A stretch of DNA of 6,370 nt from Parachlamydiaceae bacterium (lineage in GTDB: Bacteria; Chlamydiota; Chlamydiia; Chlamydiales; Parachlamydiaceae): positions 1-6,370 of the forward strand of contig PLSG01000343.1 of the NCBI GenBank assembly GCA_003164155.1, written 5' to 3'. Below are positions 1 to 5,275 of the stretch, one piece after another (the first letter of the stretch is position 1; every line of letters begins with the position of its first letter). The position numbers and the translations under genes are program-made. The notes beneath the pieces were generated by a model. That model had not been told where the DNA came from. It saw nothing but the letters and a program-made list of their open reading frames with translations, and did not search any database.

Positions 1-29
1 GTGTGATTTTTTTGAATGAAAAATCTCAC
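1..29. other. Imperfect 11-bp hairpin at the window edge
   Basis: Positions 1-11 (GTGTGATTTTT) pair with 19-29 (AAAAATCTCAC) with one mismatch around a 7-base loop. It could be the end of a terminator or of a repeat whose other part lies outside the window. No T-run follows on the + strand, so it is not a standard + strand terminator. Confidence 0.4.
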
Positions 30-114
30 AAAATCAACACCCCAGCCCTGGACTACATGCCCCCACCCCCATTCGAGGGTGAATGCAAAAGATATGAGTA
101 ATGCTAAGGGAGTT

Positions 115-247
115 GCCCTAGGATTACATGAAAAAGGCCTTTAGTCTTTTAGGATAGTATAAAGTCTACTTGTATGCTTATCGTATGCAAAGAAGTTACA
201 AACCATGTCCTAAAAGGCTGAAAGCCGTTCTCATAACAGCCTAGGGC
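115..247. repeat. 133-bp imperfect inverted-repeat element
   Basis: The 40-base arms 115-154 and 208-247 are reverse complements at about 31 of 40 positions. Pairing is perfect at the outer 8 bases (GCCCTAGG) and at the inner 8 (TTTTAGGA), and the loop is 53 bases (155-207). A third copy of the octamer at 251-258 gives an alternative partner for 240-247. The left arm also contains a 9-codon ORF (128-157, MKKAFSLLG) behind an AGGA at 120-123. It may be a miniature mobile element or a structured RNA; the sequence alone does not decide. No target-site duplication was obvious. Confidence 0.55.
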
Positions 248-258
248 ATCGCCCTAGG
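240..258. other. Perfect 8-bp hairpin competing with the 115-247 stem
   Basis: CCTAGGGC (240-247) and GCCCTAGG (251-258) form a perfect 8-bp stem with a 3-base loop (ATC). The left half is also the closing stem of the 115-247 inverted repeat, so the two pairings exclude each other. No T-run follows, so an intrinsic terminator is not supported. Confidence 0.6.
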
Positions 259-277
259 TAAACCAGATAAAAGTTCC

Positions 278-294
278 GCACGCTGAAGGCGTGC
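278..294. other. Short perfect hairpin
   Basis: GCACGC (278-283) pairs perfectly with GCGTGC (289-294) around TGAAG. There is no T-tract after it. It could belong to the same structured RNA or repeat as 115-258; its role is unknown. Confidence 0.4.
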
Positions 295-374
295 TGTATG
301 ATGAATAAAACCATGACGTAAGCATGACAAAAGCAGGGAAAGCTTTCGCGCAGGCCAAATCAGCAAATTCTATC

Positions 375-405
375 TTGACAGTGTACTGGACTTTGAGCTC
401 ATAAA
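375..405 (+). promoter_or_regulatory. Possible sigma-70 type promoter
   Basis: A perfect -35 hexamer TTGACA lies at 375-380 and a CATAAA (4 of 6 to consensus) at 400-405. The 19-base spacer is longer than ideal. It points toward kdsA but would give a leader of more than 350 bases. Weak evidence. Confidence 0.25.
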
Positions 406-448
406 ATTTTGATTTAGTTATACGTGAATTTGAGGGTTTATTTCTTTC

Positions 449-477
449 TTGTCTTAACTTAAAACAAAGTGTAATAA
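449..477 (+). promoter_or_regulatory. Possible AT-rich promoter upstream of kdsA
   Basis: TTGTCT (449-454) and TAATAA (472-477) are separated by 17 bases in an AT-rich stretch. Both hexamers are poor matches (4 of 6 and 3 of 6), so this is only a candidate for the operon promoter; the spacing is its main support. Confidence 0.2.
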
Positions 478-607
478 ATTCTCAAGCAAGCTTTTTTTAG
501 AATGCATATGCCTTGTTTTTTAAGACAGCCACAGATGAAGCGTTCGCCAGGCTAACATTGGACTGAAACGGACATAAGGCCCAGCTTTTCGGCTTTTTTT
601 CCTAGTT

Positions 608-805
608 TTGCAACTCCTCATAGCAAAAATACAAAACGATACATTATCATTAACATCAAAAACCAGCACGCGCGAAGAAATTAAACAGGTCTTGTTCACT
701 TTTGCGATCAAAACGTTAACCGAAATTTCAGCCGAAAAGCTGAATAAGGCCATTAAACGCGTCTTAAATATAGGGTTATTATGCATCAAGCTAGACATCA
801 AATAA
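608..805 (+). CDS. Doubtful small ORF overlapping the kdsA start
   Basis: This is an open frame of 65 codons from a TTG; the same frame is open back to 578 after a TAA at 575-577. The product is not recognised. Its middle (about residues 20-50) is rich in Lys, Glu, Leu and Ile and looks like amphipathic helix, and it ends in a Leu/Ile/Lys-rich tail. No ATG start and no Shine-Dalgarno precede the TTG. The 3' end overlaps kdsA by 25 bases in another frame and contains the kdsA ribosome binding site, which would allow translational coupling if it is real. It may instead be the remnant of a longer gene with a lost 5' end, or chance. Confidence 0.3.
   Translation: MQLLIAKIQNDTLSLTSKTSTREEIKQVLFTFAIKTLTEISAEKLNKAIKRVLNIGLLCIKLDIK
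772..775 (+). promoter_or_regulatory. Ribosome binding site of kdsA
   Basis: AGGG lies 5 bases upstream of the ATG at 781. It supports that ATG as the start, although the N-terminal 20 residues before the conserved SGPCVIES motif are not themselves diagnostic. Confidence 0.5.
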
Positions 806-1614
806 AAATTGGCCGTTTCAAAGCAGGACCGGAATGCCCCCTGTTATTTATCTCAGGACCTTGTGTAATCGAAAGCGAGGAACACACCCTGCGCGCGGCC
901 GAAGCCCTAAAAAAAATCTTCTCGACCTCCCAGAGCACTTTTGTTTTTAAATCAAGCTATGATAAAGCCAACCGCTCGGCTGGCTCTTCTTTTCGAGGCC
1001 CCGGCCTGGAAGAAGGTTTGCGCATCTTAGAAAAAGTAAAAAGGGAACTGGATCTACCCGTCGTCACCGACGTGCATAGCAAGGAAGAAGCTCTAGCTGC
1101 CGGAAAAATTTGCGACATGCTCCAGATTCCCGCATTTCTTTGCCGGCAGACTGATCTTGTCTTAGCGGCAGCTTCTACCGGAGCGGTGATAAGCGTAAAG
1201 AAAGGACAGTTCATGGCGCCTTGGGATATGGGCAATGTAGTAGATAAGATCCTCAGCATGCACAACCAAAATATCTTGCTGATCGATCGGGGTACAACTT
1301 TTGGCTACAACAACTTAGTGAGCGACATGCGCGCTATTCCCATCATGCAGCAGCTGGGCTATCCAGTGTGCTTCGACGCCACCCATTCAGTTCAACTGCC
1401 AGGAGGCAATGGGACAACTTCTGGCGGGCAAAGGTAATTCATTCCAATTCTAGCTAAAGCAGCCATAGCAGCCGGTGCCGACAGCCTCTTCATGGAAGCG
1501 CATCCCGATCCAGTAAATGCCAAAAGCGATAGTGCCTCGGTCATCGACTTCAAAGACTTACCCAAGCTGCTGCGCAAGCTAGAGCAGCTATACGCCGTTG
1601 TACACAGTGAATAG
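781..1614 (+). pseudogene. kdsA: KdsA, Kdo-8-phosphate synthase, interrupted by an in-frame TAA
   Basis: KdsA condenses phosphoenolpyruvate with D-arabinose 5-phosphate to give Kdo-8-phosphate, the precursor of the LPS inner-core sugar Kdo, in the cytoplasm. Family motifs run in order: SGPCVIES near residue 28, FKSSYDKANRS, RGPGLEEGLRIL, TDVHS, LQIPAFLCRQTDL, KKGQF.APWDM, FGYNNLVSDMRAI and DATHSVQLPGG. Cys28 marks the metal-dependent class. Codon 219 is TAA (1435-1437), where family members have Glu (SGGxREFI). The same frame then continues through FIPIL, FMEAHPDP and AKSD to a TAG at 1612-1614, giving 277 codons, a normal length. Of the four metal ligands by homology (Cys28, His202, Glu239, Asp250), the last two lie after the stop. 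Expressed as read, a 218-residue product would lack them and should be inactive. A G-to-T change, a sequencing error or readthrough would each explain it. The end overlaps the lptC-like start. Confidence 0.9.
1435..1437 (+). other. In-frame premature TAA in kdsA
   Basis: The codons AGG-TAA-TTC read SGGQR-stop-FIPIL. A single base, GAA to TAA, restores the Glu expected at this position in the family (Aquifex-type KdsA reads GGMREF). TAA also ends the lptC-like gene and the - strand gene in this window, so a general reassignment of TAA is unlikely. Confidence 0.9.
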
Positions 1615-2326
1615 GATAACGCTGCTATTTAGCCTGGCGCTCTTAAGTGCGGGAGCTTTTTTGCTATGGCATTCCACACATATCACTCCCGAAGACGTAG
1701 CCACCTTGGAAGCTTACACGCTGTCTTGCCAAGGTGCTTCGGCTCAACCCCTAGCACAAGCTTATTCCGCTAAGCAAGCCAGAAAAGGAGTCAGGCGGGA
1801 TATCCTGCTTTTGAACTCGCATGGACAACGCCTTGGCCTGCGACTGGAAGCTAATTCTGGCGAGCTCGTCTTGACAAAAAGTATGGACTCCACAACTGTG
1901 GTGGAAAACCTACGTGGGGTTTCGTGTTATATGCAAGAAGAGCTGTACTATATCCTCCCAGACAAACGTGAAGCCATACAAAATGCCCATGGGGCATGGG
2001 TTGCCCGGGAAAGCTCAGCTTCAACTGCTGACACTTTGCTTGCCCTCCCCACACGGGGCGCTAAGCCCATGCAGAAAGTGCGCACCTTCCAGTCGGAGAC
2101 GGCACAATACAGCTACCATTCTCAAAATCTGACGGCCGAAAACGTACAGCTGATGAATTTTGCAGCAAAGGGGCATCAGCTCGATGATGCCATGGCTATG
2201 CCCTATGCACGCACGGCCTCCAGCTTGCGGGCCACGGCCAAGTCCGCCGCCTTCTCATTAGAAGACAACCAGCTGAAATTTACCGCCCAAGGGCTTAAAG
2301 CCAACATAGTGCCATCTCGGGAATAA
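1598..2326 (+). CDS. lptC: LptC-like membrane-anchored LPS export protein
   Basis: The probable role is the bitopic LptC component that receives LPS from the inner-membrane ABC transporter and passes it to LptA. Residues about 6-24 form one hydrophobic segment, an N-terminal anchor. The rest is soluble, presumably periplasmic. The C-terminal stretch (about residues 210-238, ATAKSAAFSLEDNQLKFTAQG) has the alternating pattern of OstA/LptA-type beta-strands. At 242 residues it is longer than E. coli LptC (191). The start is uncertain: TTG at 1598 or GTG at 1607, neither with a clear Shine-Dalgarno; the GTG gives a tidier N-terminus and a shorter overlap. It overlaps the end of kdsA and stops 5 bases before the next gene, so it is translationally coupled in the operon. 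The family assignment rests largely on position, anchor and strand pattern. Confidence 0.65.
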   Translation: MYTVNRITLLFSLALLSAGAFLLWHSTHITPEDVATLEAYTLSCQGASAQPLAQAYSAKQARKGVRRDILLLNSHGQRLGLRLEANSGELVLTKSMDSTTVVENLRGVSCYMQEELYYILPDKREAIQNAHGAWVARESSASTADTLLALPTRGAKPMQKVRTFQSETAQYSYHSQNLTAENVQLMNFAAKGHQLDDAMAMPYARTASSLRATAKSAAFSLEDNQLKFTAQGLKANIVPSRE

Positions 2327-2331
2327 AACAA

Positions 2332-3906
2332 GTGATGAAAAAACAGCAGATATTAGCGGTGGCGCTAGCCGCCGCGTTTCTATACAGTCCAAGTGCACCT
2401 GCCAATGGATTTACCACCTATGAATCGCCAAAAGACGAATTTGTGGTCAACGCCGACAAAGCGGAGTATGACGGCAAGCGGATCACGCTCGAAGGAAATG
2501 CCCGCGTAGAACACTCCCTTGGCCTTATGGCCGCAAATCACATAGTGCTGTCACTGCTTACCGCACACCACTCACTGCAGATATCCAATCTGGCCATGCA
2601 AGGCTCCGTGTTGCTGACGCTTGCCCAAAACGCCAAACTCTCCTGCGACCAAGCTTTCATGGATTTTGAAAAAGGCGAGGGGTTGTTTACCATGCGCGAT
2701 CAGCAGCATAAAGTGCTTTACCATGGGTTGTTGCATGACAAGGAGCATAAAAAAATTCCCCTGCGCATTGAAAGCGAGAACATGCAGATCTGCATCAGCA
2801 AAAACTCGGATAGGCCGCTGCAGCTGACCAAGCAAGCTATAAAGAAAATCACCGCCAATCACCAAGTGAGTGTCTTATACAATCAAGAATTTGGAGCCAC
2901 CGCCGACCACGCCTATTTTCATGGGGCTTCCCCCTCTGAAGCAGGCTCTGAAAACAACTTAGGCGGTCTGATCATCCTTACGAGCGATAGCGCAAACGCA
3001 CTGTGCGAGCTCAACGACAGCAGCGGCAACTTAATGCATGCCAAAGAAATACGCATCGATACGCACCAAAGAAAAATAAGCATGGACTTTCCCAAAGGGG
3101 AAATGGCTAAGCATCTAACTTCCAAAGGCAATCCCGCGGCAATTGACGCTTCTAAAAAAATAAGCTTCACGGCTGATTCGCTAGTTTGGGACGATGCGCG
3201 AGACACTTTGACCTTAAGGAATAACATCGTCGTCCACCAGGGGGATATGGGATCGATTGTCAACGATCGGGAAGTGCAGCTGGTGCAGCGCGTCTTTCAA
3301 GGGAAAAAAGTGCTGCAGTCGGTTATCGGCATAGGCCATAGCGAATTGACCTCTACCGATGCCCAACAAAATATCTCACACACGCTTACCTGCCACGGCA
3401 AGCTAACGATCGATCACACTCAGCTGCGCGCAGTCCTAGAAAGCCCCTCTGATCCGCAGGGCAAGACCATACTGACGCAGCAAGTGCACTTCCATGACCC
3501 CATGGGGGAGATGTATGCCGATACCATGACAGTTTACTATCAAGCGCAAGAGAGCAAGCTCCATCCCGTGAGCATCCACTTAAAGGGCAATGTCTATGTG
3601 CGCAATCAGTTTTCAGCGCAGGCCACAGCGGCCAGCCGCACCGACTCGGCCCACAATCCCTTTTTGCAATATGCCATAGCCGATAGCATCGAATACCAGA
3701 TCCCCACGCAAACCATGACCCTAAAAGCAAATAAAGGCAAGCGGGTGCTATTTTTCGATAAACTCAACCATCTGCAGGTAAGTGCTCCGGGACTGACCAT
3801 CCACCGCGATCCCCTCACAAAAAAAGAATCAATCCAAGGGGTGGGCGATGTGCGATTTACTTTTGCCAAAGATGAACTGCAGCAAATCGAAGCCCTTTCT
3901 AAATGA
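2332..3906 (+). CDS. lptA: Long LptA/OstA-family periplasmic LPS transport protein
   Basis: LptA-type proteins form the periplasmic beta-jellyroll bridge that carries LPS from LptC to LptD. A signal peptide is visible: Met-Lys-Lys, a hydrophobic core at about residues 7-19, and an APA-N cleavage site near residue 24. The OstA signature follows at about 36-73 (FVVNADKAEYDGKRITLEGNA). A second similar module is at about 277-312 (ISFTADSLVWDDARDTLTL), with weaker ones at about 355-405 and 448-485. At 524 residues it is nearly three times E. coli LptA (185), so it may contain several jellyroll units in one chain. The start is GTG 2332 (GGGA at 2319-2322, 9 bases away) or the ATG at 2335. It begins 5 bases after the lptC-like gene. 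The exact orthology (LptA versus another OstA-domain protein) is an inference from the domain and from its place before lptB. Confidence 0.75.
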   Translation: MMKKQQILAVALAAAFLYSPSAPANGFTTYESPKDEFVVNADKAEYDGKRITLEGNARVEHSLGLMAANHIVLSLLTAHHSLQISNLAMQGSVLLTLAQNAKLSCDQAFMDFEKGEGLFTMRDQQHKVLYHGLLHDKEHKKIPLRIESENMQICISKNSDRPLQLTKQAIKKITANHQVSVLYNQEFGATADHAYFHGASPSEAGSENNLGGLIILTSDSANALCELNDSSGNLMHAKEIRIDTHQRKISMDFPKGEMAKHLTSKGNPAAIDASKKISFTADSLVWDDARDTLTLRNNIVVHQGDMGSIVNDREVQLVQRVFQGKKVLQSVIGIGHSELTSTDAQQNISHTLTCHGKLTIDHTQLRAVLESPSDPQGKTILTQQVHFHDPMGEMYADTMTVYYQAQESKLHPVSIHLKGNVYVRNQFSAQATAASRTDSAHNPFLQYAIADSIEYQIPTQTMTLKANKGKRVLFFDKLNHLQVSAPGLTIHRDPLTKKESIQGVGDVRFTFAKDELQQIEALSK

Positions 3907-3908
3907 GT

Positions 3909-4073
3909 TAACTGGTCAAATCCCCCCGGAGGAACCGAGGGGGATCTGACCTAAAATACCCAGATAACGAACGTAAACCTATAAGCTTTTGCACTTTACG
4001 AATTATTAAGCTTAGCTTTTACACTATATTTCGTCAGATCTCCCACGGTTCCTCCGGGGAATCTGACCAGTTA
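3909..4073. repeat. 165-bp MITE-like inverted-repeat element between lptA and lptB
   Basis: Left arm 3909-3950 and right arm 4033-4073 are reverse complements at 37 of 42 aligned positions with one gap. Both outer ends read TA-ACTGGTCA, so the element is bounded by TA, as left by IS630/Tc1-mariner type transposition. Each arm also folds by itself: GTCA-A-ATCCCCC with GGGGGAT-C-TGAC on the left, and GTCAGAT with ATCTGAC on the right. The 82-base centre is AT-rich and non-coding. It begins 2 bases after the lptA-like stop codon. In RNA it would form a strong stem or two REP-like hairpins, which could act as a processing site or partial terminator. No transposase is encoded. Confidence 0.7.
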
Positions 4074-4129
4074 CCTCGAGAATAAAGCCTGATTCAAACT
4101 TCTCAATTACAGGGATACTCCATAATAAT

Positions 4130-4882
4130 ATGCAAAAAACCTCCGAAAAACATCCTTCCCAGGCCTTATTGCAAGTCTCACAGCTGGTCAAAAGCTTTGG
4201 AGATAAAAATGTGGTGAATGGCTTATCTTTTGCGGTGAACAAGGGCGAAATTGTAGGGCTGCTGGGGCCAAATGGAGCTGGTAAAACGACGGCCTTCTAT
4301 ATGACCGTGGGACTCATCCGCCCAGACAAGGGACAAGTGCTTTTTAATGATGTCGATGTGACCTATGCTCCGATACATATGCGCGCGCGCATGGGAATGG
4401 GATATCTACCCCAGGAACCCTCTGTCTTTCGCAGCTTAAGCGTAGAGGAGAACATTCTTTGTATCTTGGAAAACCAGCCAATGAGCCGGCAAGCGCGCAA
4501 ACTGCGCCTGCAAGAACTGCTGGGAGAGCTGCATCTCGAACCGTTGGCCAAGAAGAAGGCCGCGGCTTTATCCGGCGGAGAGAGGCGTCGCCTGGAGATC
4601 ACTAGGGCCTTGGTTACCAATCCCACGCTTCTCATGCTCGACGAACCCTTTGCCAATATTGACCCGATTGCCATTCGCGATGTGCAAAATATCATCAAAA
4701 TCCTGGCTAAAAAAGGCATCGGCATCCTGATCACCGATCACAACGCGCGCGAGATCTTTTCGATCGTCGATCGCAGCTATCTAGTATACGAAGGGCGGGT
4801 TATGCTGTCGGGAAGCGTGGATGAACTGGTCAATGACCCCGAAGCTAAAAAGCACTACCTGGGGCACGATTTCCGCATATAG
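4130..4882 (+). CDS. lptB: LptB, ATPase of the LPS export ABC transporter
   Basis: This cytoplasmic ATPase energises LPS extraction from the inner membrane with LptF/LptG. All nucleotide-binding motifs are intact: Walker A GPNGAGKT (residues 46-53, Lys52), Q-loop LPQEPSVF (Gln95), signature LSGGE (147-151) followed by RRRLEI, Walker B LLMLDEP (Asp171, Glu172) and switch histidine in ITDHN (His204). The LPQEPS and LSGGERRR forms and the ANIDP after Walker B are characteristic of LptB. At 250 residues it is close to the usual 241. The ATG is preceded by AGGGA at 4111-4115, an unusually long 14 bases away. It is on the same strand as kdsA-lptC-lptA, but 223 bp downstream because of the inverted-repeat element, so it may be read through from the operon or have its own promoter. 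Confidence 0.95.
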   Translation: MQKTSEKHPSQALLQVSQLVKSFGDKNVVNGLSFAVNKGEIVGLLGPNGAGKTTAFYMTVGLIRPDKGQVLFNDVDVTYAPIHMRARMGMGYLPQEPSVFRSLSVEENILCILENQPMSRQARKLRLQELLGELHLEPLAKKKAAALSGGERRRLEITRALVTNPTLLMLDEPFANIDPIAIRDVQNIIKILAKKGIGILITDHNAREIFSIVDRSYLVYEGRVMLSGSVDELVNDPEAKKHYLGHDFRI

Positions 4883-4885
4883 GTA

Positions 4886-4908
4886 ATCCTGTGAAAAATT
4901 CACAGGAT
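4886..4908 (+). terminator. Perfect 10-bp hairpin after lptB
   Basis: ATCCTGTGAA (4886-4895) pairs perfectly with TTCACAGGAT (4899-4908) around AAA, starting 4 bases after the lptB stop. Position and symmetry suit a transcript end. There is no T-run after it, so intrinsic termination is uncertain; it may only stabilise the 3' end. Its right half overlaps the first GGATAGGACAG repeat. Confidence 0.5.
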
Positions 4909-5140
4909 GGGAAGGATAGGACAGGAGAGATGCTACAGTTGTGAGTGAAATATCAGGATAGGGAGGATAGGACAGAAGATGGGAAAGATAAGGGGGATGG
5001 CTATCTATGATGCGAAAGTTTCTTAAAATTTTCAGGAACTTTCGCTTAATAAATAGCCATCCCCCTTATCTTTCCCATCTTCTGTCCTATCCTTCCCATC
5101 CTGTAAAATTTTCAGAAACTTTCGCACAATAAATAGCCAT
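4903..5140. repeat. Composite repeat cluster with a 150-bp palindrome
   Basis: The purine-rich unit with core GGATAGGACAG occurs at 4903-4924, again directly at 4954-4975 (with changes), and inverted at 5082-5103. Positions 4954-5103 form one palindrome centred at 5028/5029, with about 68 of 75 positions paired; the outer 51 bases pair at 49. A 37-base unit (5024-5060) from its centre and right arm recurs directly at 5104-5140 with 34 identities. No ORF was seen. It looks like a repeat family that has duplicated on itself. Confidence 0.8.
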
Positions 5141-5181
5141 GGGCCATTTTCGACAGCTTAACCGCAGGAGCTTTCGCGCAG

Positions 5182-5215
5182 TTTTACACCTCAAGAGTTA
5201 TTGGTTGAGGTAAAA
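5182..5215. other. Hairpin between the convergent genes
   Basis: TTTTA plus CCTCAA (5182-5186, 5189-5194) pair with TTGAGG plus TAAAA (5205-5215), with a 2-base bulge and a 10-base loop. It lies 61 bases beyond the stop of the - strand gene and could mark the end of its transcript. The T content after the stem is low on both strands, so the terminator reading is weak. Confidence 0.4.
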
Positions 5216-5275
5216 GGTTCTGTGACCGAAAGTTTTCGCTGTATAGGTGAACATAGCCCAATATTGCCCGTCTAC

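Larger units (their letters stand above)
1..607. other. Long non-coding, hairpin-rich region upstream of kdsA
   Basis: I see no convincing gene here. The stretch holds the edge hairpin (1-29), a C-rich patch (about 40-70), the 115-258 inverted-repeat element, a hairpin at 278-294, a direct repeat CATGAC-GTAAG-CATGAC (about 312-328), a GCAGG/AGCTTTCGCGCAG motif shared with the region after lptB, and AT-rich possible promoters (375-477). I looked for tRNA, tmRNA, RNase P and SRP RNA hallmarks and found none. A GGC/T-tract at about 577-600 is only weakly terminator-like. The density of structure suggests repeat debris or an untranslated RNA, but no known family was recognised. Confidence 0.6.

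Noticed and set aside
577..600. Intrinsic terminator at the GGC...T-run before kdsA
   Set aside because: The best stem is only about 3 bp before the T-run, too weak to call.
520..801. 93-codon open frame on the - strand
   Set aside because: It lies antisense to the kdsA upstream region, has no good ribosome binding site, and its composition is not protein-like apart from the short stretch discussed at 522-584.
957..1265. Antisense open frame inside kdsA
   Set aside because: Shadow of a strongly conserved kdsA segment on the other strand.
1435..1437. TAA reassigned to an amino acid in this organism
   Set aside because: TAA terminates the lptC-like gene and the - strand gene in the same window at plausible protein ends, so a genome-wide recoding is not supported.
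3386..3869. Two antisense open frames inside the lptA-like gene
   Set aside because: They oppose a gene with a signal peptide and OstA modules, have no family resemblance and overlap each other.
4024..4242. 72-codon - strand frame spanning the inverted-repeat element and the lptB start
   Set aside because: It runs from inside lptB into the repeat arm and has no ribosome binding site; most likely chance, not a transposase remnant.
4903..5140. CRISPR array
   Set aside because: Repeats differ in spacing and orientation, and the 'spacer' is itself an inverted copy; there are no regular units and no cas genes.
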